Shown here: positions 36,404 to 48,402 of the stretch, piece by piece
Position numbering within the stretch: position 1 is the first letter of the stretch
Layout: each line of letters starts with the position of its first letter
NCBI GenBank assembly: GCA_022410635.1
Contig: JAJVDF010000250.1
Span: 1,443,980 to 1,507,979 of the forward strand
Length of the DNA: 64,000 bases
Direction: 5' to 3'
Source: Tretioscincus oriximinensis
Lineage: Eukaryota > Chordata > Lepidosauria > Squamata > Gymnophthalmidae
Translations under genes and position numbers: made by a program
Notes under the pieces: generated by a model
What the model was told of the DNA's origin: nothing
What the model saw: only the letters and a program-made list of their open reading frames with translations
The model's database searches: none

Positions 36404-39400
36404 GGGATTTACTGCATGTAATGTTTATATAGAAGAGGACATTTTAGCAGATGCCGTTTCTTATATTAGGGTAAAAATAGTTGCATATTTTACATGCACC
36501 TGTGGGATTTTGATAAAATTGAAAAGTTGTGGATGCAGCATCAGAAAATGTGAAATGTTGGGGTGGATGATAACATTTAAGACAATAGGGAAATGTCCCT
36601 TGAACTGCAATAAAGCTACTATCAAAACAAATGATTGCTGGTATAAAATCAGCTCTTCAATATAGAAGGGTTTAGGAAGGCAATTTTGCACAATGGGCTT
36701 GGAATAAACAGGCCAGCTGATATTAATCACAGAAAGGGATGGGCAGGAACAGCACCATCTGCATGACTATAGTCTACGCAGCCCACATCATGGTGTCAAA
36801 GCATGCACACAATTTCTGGCCACACAGCAAGGACTCCACAGGCTAAAAAAACAACAACTCAGAGCCTCTGGGTAATATATTTAGGTGCATTTCAAATATT
36901 AGAGTGCTTCAAATATAGGAAACCACACCTGCTGTGATTTCACCTCAGCTCTAAAATGCTGTCCTGCTTGGTACTTTCCTCATAATAGGCAAGAGAAGAA
37001 AGAGGAGAGAGAATATAGGAAATAGAAGGAAACATAAGGAATGAAAAGTGAGGAAGTGGACTGTAAGCTTCTCAGGGAGTTTCTTGTTGTCTCCTACTTC
37101 CTTGAATCCACCTGAGTGGTCAACTGAAAAGGGGCAGAGAGGGCACTTTTTGTAAGCTCTTTAGATCAGCTTTATGAGTCAAAGAAAGATTAAAAAATCC
37201 TGTGAGGCTGATGCCAGGGTTTGATACCATCAAGAGCAGCCGTACAGCTTCCTTGGAAAAAAAATCAAACTGAGGTCAACACTTACTGGCAACAAGGGTC
37301 AAACAAAAGATCCTGCCTGGAGTCATGCCTGGAGTCACTCAGACATTACTCCGTTATGCTAAAGTGGGCTCTTAATATTAGTCATACAAAACAAATGGCT
37401 TAAATGAAACAGTTTGCAAAAACAACAGAATCAAGTAAAAAATCCCACCCACCTTTTTAAAGACTATCCAGAAACACAGAAGAAGATATTTTTGGTCTTC
37501 CTGCACTGTGCCCAACCTGTACCCTAGGGGGAGTTACATCAGGTCACAATGACCAACTAAAACAGTTGGGCTAAGAAACAATAATCGTGCATGCATGGGG
37601 AGAGGATGTTATTCCCCCAGTCAAAGGCAAGGATGAACAGGTGTGTCTCTACTAGATGCTTAAACATAAGTGGCATGGAGTCTGCCATAGTAGCATGTAG
37701 ATGATAGGGCCATATTCCTAGATATATGGCAGAATAAGGTTCAGTGTGGAAAGGGCCATTGATTATAATACATGAAATAAATCCAAAAGAGTCCCAAAGC
37801 AGAAGTTCAAAAGATAGTATAACTGAGTCATACTGACAGGATACAGTACATCACGGAATAAATGTGTAAATTGTCAGACAGCCACTTGTTCAGTGCGCTG
37901 CTTCAGTGGGCTGGTTGTCCTACTGGTGACACAATGCATAAACTCATACCAAGTTCGATGCCAATCTATGTCTGATATTTGGTCTATTCGGTAGACTATT
38001 CAAGATATGCACATTAATTTTGTAGCCTTTTATTCACTTGTATATCTCTTACCAATCCATTTTCATGATATGTATCTTTCATATATTAACAATAATAGGA
38101 TTTAACCCTTACTCGGGAGTTGCCCCTCAATGCTCTGGTTTGAACCTCTGGAGTTGGGAGTCATTGATGCTGTGCATCTTGATACAGACTTAGTATGTCT
38201 TGAAGATAAATCATACCCTTGCACAGCACCTTTCAATATTGTGCTGCATTGTACAAATGTCACAGAAGTGGCAGAGGAAATAAAAGGGTCAGTCACTTTC
38301 CTTGCTATACAATTCTACTAAAACTTCAGCAATAAAAGTTTAGTAGTGCTTCAGCAACAGGAATAGGCATGACATAATAGTAGCCAAGGCAGAAACTGGA
38401 CATCATGCCTTCATTAGCAGAATCCTGGTAGCATCTCTTTGATTTCTATACAATTCGATATTTGATCTGCTTACAAATCAAAACAATGCCAGGAGTCTCT
38501 AGATTTGCCAAACTAATCCTAATTAACTAATTTTACAAAAGGAATGTAAAAGGTATTTGTTTTGTCCAAATTGAATCAAATAACTTTGGTTCATGATGAA
38601 TTCATGTTGAATCTTTTCATTTTGATTTTTCTAATAAGAGTGTGGTCCAGTTTGCATGATAATCAAGTGAAATATAGTGAACCTGTTAGAACCTACTTTG
38701 GTCTGTTAGATCCTCCTTTATCTCATGCTCAGTTTAAACCAGTCTTTTGTTAATAAAGAGGTGTTTTAGTTTGAATGTGAATTCACAGCAAACTGAAAAA
38801 TGTTCAAACCAGTTTGGCACATCACTTCGTATGAAGCCCTTCCAATTTCTTCTCTAGCAGTGGATTTTGAAGACAAGCTCAACAATGGCAACAAAAAGCA
38901 CTCTGGAGCAATGGAGGGTGGGAGAGACAGAAAAATGTAGCATTTTACCATGTGTGTGATAGTGTAAGAAAAAGCAGAGCTGGGTTTTGTCTCTATGTCT
39001 GTGCATTATGAATTGTGAATTTTATTACCCTATTTATAGTGACATTTGATTTTTGTCTGCTGCTGAACATCAGCTGGATATATCATCATTCAGTAGCAGA
39101 ATATTTCATGCATCCTAGTTATTTGAGTAATGAATTGAGAAGCCTTTTGGAAAAAAATGTCAGCAGGATTATCCACCATAAGAACTATGGTACTATATTG
39201 GGTGGTGAAATCTGTATTCCGACAATACTTACCTGCCTCAGTACTAGGTACCCCTTTTCATGATACACACAATTGTGTTAAGATCCAAAATAACTTGTTC
39301 ACTAGGCCCATTATACTTTACCTTCTTCCTGTTTCAAACAACTCCAAACAAACCTTTAAATCCATGTGGAACAGAGAGACGAGTAACCAAGATGTAGAGT

Positions 39401-40091
39401 CAAATAGAGTAACCAAGATGGACACCTGTGCATACTCAATGTGGGGCTAAACCAGGGAGTGTATGAGATTCTCATGCTGCTGTCATCATGCAATTGACCT
39501 TCTACTGATTAACTCAGAACACGGCTTAGAAGGGGAATACGGGTTGTTTCGCTAAGATGTTGAAAAAGTTCAGCAATCAGGAAATTGCTGATCCTCACAT
39601 GTTTATTATTGACACATAGCAAAGTATCCGTTTATGCGTATGGCTGAAGAAGGAAGAGGCTGTATCAAGAACTTAGAATAGAATTAATAAACACAATTAT
39701 CCTTCCACTCCCAGGAAGAACAGATGATCAGTACCTGAAACTCCTAATTGAGGATATGAAAGATACAATTACTTTTGCAGTTGCAATGTTCTATTTCCTG
39801 GCAATGAAAATTAGGAGAAACCATGAATAAAGATTTTAATGTAATATTATATTACCATATGTTAAATGGATACCATGTATAGTATTGCTGGTCATTGACC
39901 ATAATAAACTATTCATTCATGAAAATGTTGGAATATCTCAGCAAGAATCAGGTAAGGAAACATGGTATGGAGGGGGCCTGACACTTTGGTGGCCATCTGA
40001 ATTATGTCTCACACAACTATTATTAACAGTTAGATCTTAAAGGCTTAAGATGAATTTCCTCTGCATTTGTAAAGATTATCTAACTCCTCTT
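36404..40091. other. Unassigned sequence
   Basis: No LINE, SINE or PLE copy recognised over 3.6 kb, and no supportable exon. Confidence 0.35.
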
Positions 40092-40445
40092 GTTAAGTCT
40101 CTGATTCAGGAGCATAGCTACCATAGACCGAGCTGTTGCACTGCCTCAGGGCTCCAAAGGTTGGGCCATTACAGGGGCCCTTTAGCCATGCTGCCCCCTG
40201 CCCGCCCTGGTTTCTACCTCAGGTTTAAAGGCTTCAGCACCATGTAGTGAGTCTTTGACGCTGATTACGCCACGTGCATGCCACAAACTGTTTTGGATGA
40301 TCACTGATTATTACTTGTTGGTGTGTGCAAGACATAATAAATGTCAAAGACTCACCACATGTCACTGAACAGGAGGGGGTCTCTTTATTTTTCTGCCCCG
40401 GTGCCCCCGGGAACCAGACTTTGCTGTTGCTCTAGCTATCTTTAG
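40092..40445. repeat. Unclassified interspersed repeat with internal inverted repeat
   Basis: A GC-richer block. 40240-40259 (CATGTAGTGAGTCTTTGAC region) pairs with 40343-40362 (GTCAAAGACTCACCACATGT) with one mismatch around an ~83-nt loop. The outer parts (GGAGCATAGCTACC; GCCCCGGTGCCCCCGGG) resemble hAT-type non-autonomous elements, but no target-site duplication was found. Confidence 0.35.
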
Positions 40446-40474
40446 ATGATAGCAGCCACTACTAGGAATGAGAG

Positions 40475-41558
40475 ATAAGAACATAAGAACATAAGAAGAG
40501 CCATACTGGATCAGGCCACAGCCCATCTAGTCCAGCATTCTGTGTCACACAGAGGCCCACCAGATGCACCTGGGCAGTCCGAACAGAGGAAAGCAAAATA
40601 TGCACCTGTTCATGACTCCCTGCAAATAGTATCTCAGGAGTCCTGCCTGTTGCTCCATCCCAGAGGCAACATCCAGACATCCATCCTAGTATCCATTTAT
40701 ACCTTTGGTGTCCATAAACCTGTCTAGTCCTGTCTAGAAACTATCCAAGCTGTTAGCTACCACTGCCTCTTCAGGAAGTAAATTCCACAGGCCGATGACC
40801 CTCTGGGTGAAAAAATACTTTCCTTTGTCTGTTCTCACTTTTCTACCCAACAGTTTTAAGGCGTGCCCTCTGGTCCTTGTGTTGTGTGATAGAGAAAACA
40901 TTTTTTCTCTATTCACCCTGTCGATCCCATGCATGATTTTGTACACTTCAATCAGATCACCCCTCAAACGTCTCCTTTCAAGGCTGAAGAGGCCCAAACG
41001 TTGCAGCCTTGCTTTGTAAGGGAGGTGCTCCAGACCCTTGATCATTNTTGTTGCCCTTNNNNNNNNNNCCTCTTGAGATGTGGTGACCAGAANTGAACAC
41101 AGTATTCCAAATGTGGCCTCACCACAGATTTATAAAGNGGCAAAACAACATTTGNTGACTTNTTTTCGATTCCTTTCCTAATTATCCCCAACATGGAATT
41201 TGCCTTTTTTGCTGCTGCTGCACACTGGGTTGACATTTTCATTGAATTGTCCACTAACACCCCAAGATCCTTTTCTTGCTCGGTCACAGAAAGCTTGGTT
41301 CCCATCAGGTGGTAGGAGTATTTTGGGTTCTTTGCCCCAATATGCATGACCTTGCACTTGCTTAAGTTGAAGTGCATTTGCCACTTTGATGCCCACTCAC
41401 CCAATTTCAATAAATCACTCTGGAGTGCCTTACAATCATTTTCAGTTTTCACTACCCTGAACAGTTTACTGTCGTCAGCAAACTTGGCTACTTCACTATT
41501 TACCTCGGCATCCAGATCATTTATAAATATATTGAAAAGCAAGGATCCCAGTACAGAT
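40475..41558 (-). mobile_element. CR1-clade LINE, young copy, 5' truncated, with assembly gap
   Basis: The tail octamers are at 40475-40495. 3' UTR and RT are close to the 17.4-kb copy. It is cut at 41558 within the VLGPLL region. Ns at 41047, 41059-41068, 41093, 41139, 41155 and 41162 interrupt it, consistent with collapsed or ambiguous repeat reads. Confidence 0.92.
40733..41558 (-). pseudogene. CR1 reverse transcriptase C-terminal half
   Basis: Minus-strand frame 41042-41575 carries FADDSKLF (T to S after the catalytic pair), HFNLSKCKVMHIGAKNPKYS and VVRPHLEYC. After the Ns, 40734-41045 carries the C terminus. A K-to-stop change (TTCTAG where the 17.4-kb copy has TTCAAG) ends the frame early in DSF/TGLDR. 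Confidence 0.8.
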
Positions 41559-44500
41559 GCTGAAGTGTATGTCATTGACAGCTCCAGGACTGTTAGATGC
41601 TGGCCCTAATTTTCTCCAGCATTTTATATGACCCAAGAAGTCTCAGCATTGCAGGGAATCTAACTGGTTTTGGAAAATGTGGCTGTCACATCTCCTCTCT
41701 GTAGCTGGGCTGCTGATTTGCAGATCAGATTTGCTATTATTGCATGGATATAATGGGGTTTCTCCATGGTTTGGTGGCAGTCATATCACAGTTGTGCAAT
41801 AAAGGTGAAAGATAGGATTAAATAATACCTTTAGAACAGGAAAAAGAACTCCAAGAGTGCTTTTTTCTTGCTATAAGCCAAGGTATAGCCTGCCTTAATG
41901 CTGCTTCACCATTTTAGAGGGAGAAGACACACATGTACAGAGCCCAAAAATGTTGGCCATGCACAGTATCAGCTGTGCACTTTCTATTATTTCACTCCAG
42001 CAAACAAAAGCCAAACAAAGGTAAGTGCTTGCAGTCACCTCAGGGTGGGTACAGCAAACAATCACTTCTGGAATACTACTTGATGGTGTGATTTTCAGCT
42101 GACTGAATGTACAAGTGCAAAATGTTAATGCATCTGCAAACAAACAAACAAACTCTTCAATGCATATCTGTGGCCCCATTCATGGAAAAACTATAATGGA
42201 GGCTGCCACAGTTTGGGAAACTAACATTTTCTCATACAACTGAGTTTTCTCAGAAGGATCAAAATGATCCCAAGGAGAGTTTGGGTCTGTAATTTAAATT
42301 TGTGCTTTGATGAATTGCCGTTTGGCACATCCCTAGACATTTCTATAGTTTGTAATTACCAGCACACAGTAATGATAATATAAATAATTCTATTTCTAAA
42401 CTAGTCAACCCCCACACTCTCCTAACTTTTGTTCTGCTTCAGGATAGCACAACCACCACCCCTTCTTTATTGTGGAAGAATGACAATAAAATTGAGATCT
42501 TCTCATGTCAAAATTTTAGCATGAGGAGAAGAAAGCCTGGAGTGCCCACTGCATTAATATAAAATATATAGCTTCATCCCCATAGACTGCTGTCAAGAAT
42601 GTGAGTGACCTTTTGGATTCCATTTTGACAAATACGCTTATTTTATCAGAGCAAGAATTTGCTTCTCTCAGTTATATACATCCTCAGGGTCGATTCAGCA
42701 TTGCAAATGCCACTAAAATGTGAAGGCATCTTTCTAATGTGCTAATTTATAGGATATAGCTGTCAAATGGGTAACCACCTAATCTCAGTTGGCTCCAGTT
42801 TAGTAAAACAATATGGCAGCTTGAGAATTGATGCTTTGGGGAGCAGCCTTCTGTCTCCAGCTCCTCATGTATTTTCCTTGTCATCCTGCTACGTGTTGTT
42901 TCTGTGTTCAACAGTTATTCATGAAAAAAAACTGAGACTATTGTTCGTTCTCAGGATAGAGCAATTGTTTGAATTTCCTTTGGGATTTGAATACATGTAG
43001 TATCTAACTTCCTAGATAGAAATGGATATTAGATGCTTTTTTAACTTGTAAACTAGAAATTGTTTCATCTCTCCCCTCCCCCCAGTTTGTTGTGAAGGCT
43101 TACAAACAAAAACAAATCATTGCTAGGTGGATACAGCTTAGAATGAGATTACTTATTTAAAGCAGATTTTAAGAATGAGTTGCCTTCAGCTTGTTTGCCT
43201 TTGTTGTTTGGGCATAAAATATTCCATGAAAAATAATCTTTACTCTTCATGGTAAGTTTCATGTGATGAAGTTGGATCTAGGGTTACCATAAAAAACCAG
43301 AGCAATGCAACTTTGATGGTTCTGTAGCAGAGGAAATTTTAGCAGTTGCATTTTATAACCCCTGCAAAATCTGGTCAGCCATTTGAATTTGAAAGTTCCA
43401 ACCAACTTTGAGATACTGCCTAAAACATTACTAAATAGCCATAAGCTCAAATATAGATAAAAATAAGGCAATGGCTTTTTCTACCCTGGGCAAAGAGAGA
43501 CTCAGCTGAGACCTTGAAATTATTTTTCCTTGCTCTGGACCAATCTACAAGTAGGTGAATCCACATCTCAAAAATGTTGCCATGGCCTGCTCCGACCACA
43601 GACTACTTGTAAACAAGTACACAACATTCTTGACAAGTAATACTAGACAAACCACTCCTATGCAGATAGCATATGAGCAGGTGGTATACAAAAGCCAAGA
43701 CAGCCATCACTATTTCAGAAGGGATTTACATGCTTGTAGTTAATTTCTTTACACGAAGTAGCAGCTTTCTACTATTTTTCTGCTATTGCTTCAGAAACAA
43801 ATACCATTTGCATTTAAAAGAAGAAGACTGTCTCTGGTGAATTAATTCAATGTCTATCCATTTGTTAGTATAAGGAACGTACTTGTTTATATAGGAAATC
43901 AATAGCATTGCTATATTTCAAGCCATTTTTATAGAGCTATAAAGGTCACTCCAGACAATTTGTATTGCATACATTACAGTGTGATCTTTTTTACTATCCA
44001 TAGTTTCACTTTACTTAGAACAAAGAAAAGTTACTTTTAGCACTACTGTTCTAATCCTAGATGCTGTATTTAAGTTATTGCTCTACTATCAATTGAACAA
44101 TACTATACAATTAAATAACATGTCCTTAATTCACACAGAATATTATACTGAGCAGTTTAGTGTTGTTGAGGATTGTTGTTTGTATAGTTCTGCTTCTAAA
44201 GGGCAGGGAAGAGCCATGTCAGTAGGATGAAAAATGTATCTGCCAGATCAACTGTGCATCTAGGCTCAGAATAACAAACATGTTCTCTTGCTGTATTTGA
44301 AATAAGCATGAAATAGATAGTTTACGAGCAGGGAAAGTAATGAACACAAGGTGTTTCTCCATCTTATTTCCATTTTCACCAGTGGGCAAGGTCGCAATTT
44401 TACATTGGCAAGTAGATTTTTATACCAAGGTTACAAATGTCGAAAATTTAACAGACAACTAGACTTAGAAAATATACATTTAGTCCCCCTTCCTCTAGTT

Positions 44501-45118
44501 GTTAAAGTTCAATAGTTCATGAGAAAACCATGTATGAACCTAGACAAAATCTATCACTTAAATGGTAGTTTATTGATGTTATACTATTCAGTCTTTTTGA
44601 CACTTCTTATCTTAGCCAAAGCAACTTGTTAATTAATAAAGCTAAATGTTCCAGTAGAACTATAAAAACTCTATAGGTCAATCATAATTGCTGTGTACAT
44701 TTAGAAAGTCACTGAAGTCATGTCTTAATGTAGCCTTTGGCTGAAAAAAACAGCTCTCCATTCCCTACTTTCTGGCATGGTCATTTTTAATATGTTCATT
44801 CTGTTTGGCCTGTTCTGTTCCATTGTCTCTGCTGGCTCTAAAGCTTGTGCCACCTTCAGAGCAGATGCTGGAGACTGCAAAGTCTGGGGGGCAAAGGGGC
44901 AGGTGGTGGTAGTGGTCATTGTGACTGTACATTCTATTGCACTGCTGCAATAATTCACAACGTATAGTGGACCATAGAAGCACGTTGTTTGCATAACCCT
45001 ATGGTCTAGTAAATATCCCTTGTATACCAATCACACTCTATTTGGGTCTCCTTGCCTTGAACAGAGCATAATAGCAGAGACTTGGTCTCCCAGTGTGTCA
45101 AAGGGAGGCTTCTAGTAC
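41559..45118. other. Unassigned sequence
   Basis: No recognised element over 3.5 kb. CTAGGGTTACCA at 43279-43290 resembles a DNA-transposon terminus, but no partner was found. Confidence 0.3.
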
Positions 45119-45513
45119 ACATAAGAACATAAAGGAGCCCTGCTGAATTGGGCCAGAGCCCATCTAGTCCAGAATTCTGTCTCAAACAGTGGCCCAACAA
45201 TTGCACCTACACAATCTGGAACAGAAGAAGTCAAAATCTTCAACTGTTCTTGACGCCCTGCAAAAGGCATTTCAGGAATACTGCCTTTTGCTCCATCTCG
45301 GAGGCAGTATCAAGACATAGATCCTAGTAGCTGTTTCTACACTTGGCTTCCATGAACTTGTCTAAGCCTTCCTTAAAGTTTTCCAGCCTGCTAGCTACTA
45401 TTACCTTTTCTGGAAGTAAATTCCATAGGCCAATGACCCCGCCTCTAGGTGAAAAATACTTTCCATTGTCTGTCCTCACTTTGCTTATCAGTTTCAAGGG
45501 AGGCCCCCTGGCC
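45119..45513 (-). mobile_element. CR1-clade LINE 3' part, older subfamily
   Basis: Tail at 45119. 3' UTR with GAGCCCATCTAGTCCAGAAT. C-terminal RT remains read in reverse at 45324-45513 (RGPPLKLISKVRTDNGKYF...LLPEKVIVA). 5' truncated near 45513. Confidence 0.85.
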
Positions 45514-47420
45514 ATTCCTTGAAATACACTTGTTAGTCTGATCTACCAACAAATGCTAAATTGTCCTAACTACAATTTTATCTCTGATAACTCTTATGTT
45601 TTTGTTTTTAAGTTACGTGAATCAGATCATATTTTCTCAATATAACAGTAACAGATCAGGTATAACAGTCAGTTCTTCAATTTGGTAGCCAAATCCTGGG
45701 CTGAAATTAATAAAATGTAATTCTAGGCCCTGATCACACAGTTACTTTTAAACCATCTTCATTCTGGAGGAACTGGAATGAAAATCAGCAAAAACAAATC
45801 AGTAAGTTTTTTTCTGGTTTTTAGTCTAGTTCTTCAAGACAGAAAATGGTTCAAAAGCATATGTGTGACCACTGCCCTAAAGAATTTTTGTCACTGTAGT
45901 ACTGAACATTTCATTTATAATTATAGAATGCTATATAACCATTGCTACTTGATGAAACAAGATAAACTAATGTCATGCTGTTCTAATTACTTGTAAGTGC
46001 TCCTGACCAGTTTTTCTCTTAACTCCCACCTGGACCTATGATGTTCTGACTAATGCTTGTGATGAATGTGTAGCTCTATCTGAATCCCGAGCAAGATAAT
46101 TAGTAGTAAAAGTAGCTATATTCTTTGTGGAGGCTAATCTATTGAGTTGAGCTTGTGTTTAGCGTTTGGAAACTTGCTGTTGGAACTTGAGAATGTGTTT
46201 TTTAATATTTCTAGCTAAATATCTTTGGCCAATTGAATTCTAATTCTGGATTGCAGAAACTGGTCAGCTAAAGGAATTAGGCCCAGACTTGGGAATGTGT
46301 AAATCTATCATGAAGATAATTTAATTTCCAAATCCACTTTCTTTGTTGTTGTTGTTGTTGTTGTTGTGTTGTGTGTTGTGTGTTGTGTGTTGTTGTACTC
46401 TTATTTGTCCGTTAGTATTATGTGGGTAAACCACGTTGTAGCACCTCCTTGAGGCTAATGCTTTTGATTTAAAAGGGTCTTCTTCACTGTAAAACATTCA
46501 ATTAATCATATTGAAATCATTACCGGAGTGTATTCAGATTCATGATACTGGGTAGGTGGTCCTCTGCTTCAAGGATATAAAAATATTTTAATGTTATATA
46601 TCACAGAAAATGAGAACATTTGTGTTTTCCTGTCTGTTGTTAAATATATGTATTTCTTCAGTATCTGCAGGATTTCTCCTTTTGCTGGATTCAATGTACA
46701 TAAAACAAAAAGGTGTCAAATGTAACAACAGGATCATTGCAGCTTTAGATAGATTAAATGTTGAATTATTCATAGTTCCTTATAGTTTTCCAATTGCAGT
46801 ATAAACCAAGAGTCTGCAGGTAAAGGAAGAATTAAAAGCACTGATGTTATATATTTTTCCTGCCTGAGATTCACGAATATTTAAGACACAAATAATGGTC
46901 ATTTTGTTATTCTTTTTTAGAAAAAAAAAACCTTTATTATCATTACATACCAAATAAAACACCAAGCTTTCAGTATCTACTGGAAGTTCAAGTAAAAATA
47001 TCAAGCAGAGATAAAAATATCAAGATAAATATCTATGGAGAAAAGGCTTGGATTTGATAATATCTCTACAGTATTCCCAGTACATTGCCTGCATTTCTCG
47101 TCACAGAACAATTCCCAACATACTACCATTTCCAGCATTCTCTTTGAGCCAAGAACTACTGAAATTTTACAATTAGCCTCAAGGTCACGTGATATTTACC
47201 ATTTTGCTGCTACAGAAAGCCATAGGAAGGCATTTACCACCGATTCACTGCCCAGCCCTCTATGAAATCTGAAAAAAGACATTTCTGGAAAATCTGGAGC
47301 AACATGGGTTTTTTGGGGGGGAGTTGATTATTGAAAGTCCAATATCATTTGGGGTGGATTCTTCAGGATGTAAACACCATTGCAGTGGGAAATCATTGGT
47401 GTGAGGTACCCAAAGTAAAA
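45514..47420. other. Unassigned sequence
   Basis: Only the GTT-type microsatellite at 46343-46396 stands out. Confidence 0.35.
46343..46396. repeat. (TTG)n / (TGTGT)n microsatellite
   Basis: TTG trinucleotides pass into TGTGTTG-type units over 54 bp. Confidence 0.9.
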
Positions 47421-47526
47421 TACTGTTGTAAAGTCCAGCAAAAGGATTAGGAGCACTTAGAGACTAACAGTAGAAGAGTAGGTGGCATAAGCTTTTGTAG
47501 ACATGTCTACTTCTTCAGATGTACCT

Positions 47527-47700
47527 GAAGAAGAAGAAGAAGAAGAAGAAGAAGAAGAAGAAGAAGAAGAAGAAGAAGAAGAAGAAGAGACGAAGGAGAA
47601 GGAGAAGGAGAAGGAGAAGGAGAAGGAGAAGAAGGAGAAGAAGGAGAAGGAGAAGGAGAAGGAGAAGGAGAAGGAGAAGGAGAAGGAGAAGAAGAAGAAG
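47527..47700 (+). repeat. (GAA)n then (GGAGAA)n purine tract
   Basis: 174 bp almost wholly purine on the plus strand, with one C at 47591. GAA trinucleotides run to about 47588, then GGAGAA-type hexamers. The SINE family carries GAA-rich 3' tails (see 10.8 and 54.25 kb), so the tract probably grew from the SINE tail. Long open frames here encode only E/K or R/K runs and are artefacts. Confidence 0.95.
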
Positions 47701-47922
47701 ATCTCACCTTTTCAAAGGGACTCAAAGCGGCTTACAAGGATATTTTTTGCCCGAAGGCTTCCATTCTATCTTCCCCACCAGGCTATGGTGGTTCCCATGT
47801 ATCTACTTGCAGTCAGTTGCAATTTCTTGCAATTCATGCTTTCGAATAGCTGGGTTGGCTAGAGCTACAGGCTAGTGGAAGGTGCTCACCCCTCCCCACG
47901 TCCCACATAGGGCTTGGAAACC
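47701..47922 (-). mobile_element. tRNA-derived SINE, head lost at CR1 insertion
   Basis: Body matches the 10.8-kb SINE block for block (TTTTCAAAGGGACTCAAAG, TTGCCCGAAGGCTTCCATTC, TTTCGAATAGCTGGGTTGGC). It stops at GGCTTGGAAACCC, the B-box region, where the CR1 tail begins. Confidence 0.75.
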
Positions 47923-48258
47923 CATAAGAACATAAGAACATAAGAAGAGCCATACTGGATCAGGCCACAGCCCATCGAGTCCAGCATTCTGTGTCACACA
48001 GAGGCCCACCAGATGCACCTGGGCAGTCCGAGCAGAGGAAAGCAAAATATGCTGCTCCTGTTCGTGACTCCCTGCAAATGGTATTTCAAGAGTCCTGCCT
48101 GTTGCTCCATCCCGGAGGCTACATCCAGACAACTATCTTAGTATCCATTTATACCCTTAGTGTCCATAAACCTGTCTCATCCTGTCTTGAAACTATCCAA
48201 GCTGTTAGCTACCACTACCTCTTTAGGAAGTAAATTCCACAGGCCGATGACCCTCTGG
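47923..48258 (-). mobile_element. CR1-clade LINE 3' end
   Basis: Tail octamers, 3' UTR and the last RT codons; cut at GACCCTCTGG (48258). Very close to the 18.8-kb 3' UTR, including the CAGCATATTTTGC insertion type, so young. Confidence 0.88.
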
Positions 48259-48402
48259 TCAACCCGAAGAAGTAGACGTGTCTATGAAAGCTTATGCCAC
48301 CTACTTTTCTACTGTTAGTTTCTAAGTGCTACTAGCTCCTTTGCTGGACTTTCTACTAGACTAACAAGGCTATTCCTCTGAAATTGACTACTATTGCAAA
48401 GT

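Larger units (their letters stand above)
47421..48402. mobile_element. Nested composite: inverted PLE pair containing SINE and CR1
   Basis: TACTGTTGTAAAGT (47421-47434) and TACTATTGCAAAGT (48389-48402) match at 12 of 14 positions and bracket the whole block as an aged target-site duplication. Inside, in order: PLE unit on minus (47435-47526), purine microsatellite (47527-47700), SINE on minus (47701-47922), CR1 3' end on minus (47923-48258) and PLE unit on plus (48264-48388). The simplest history is an inverted PLE pair, then a SINE entering its centre, then CR1 entering the SINE. AACCC on both sides of the CR1 may be its short duplication. Confidence 0.65.

Noticed and set aside
47503..47875. 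Long open frames of E/K, R/K and S/P runs
   Set aside because: They are translations of the GAA/GGAGAA microsatellite in several frames and run into SINE and CR1 sequence; no protein is implied.
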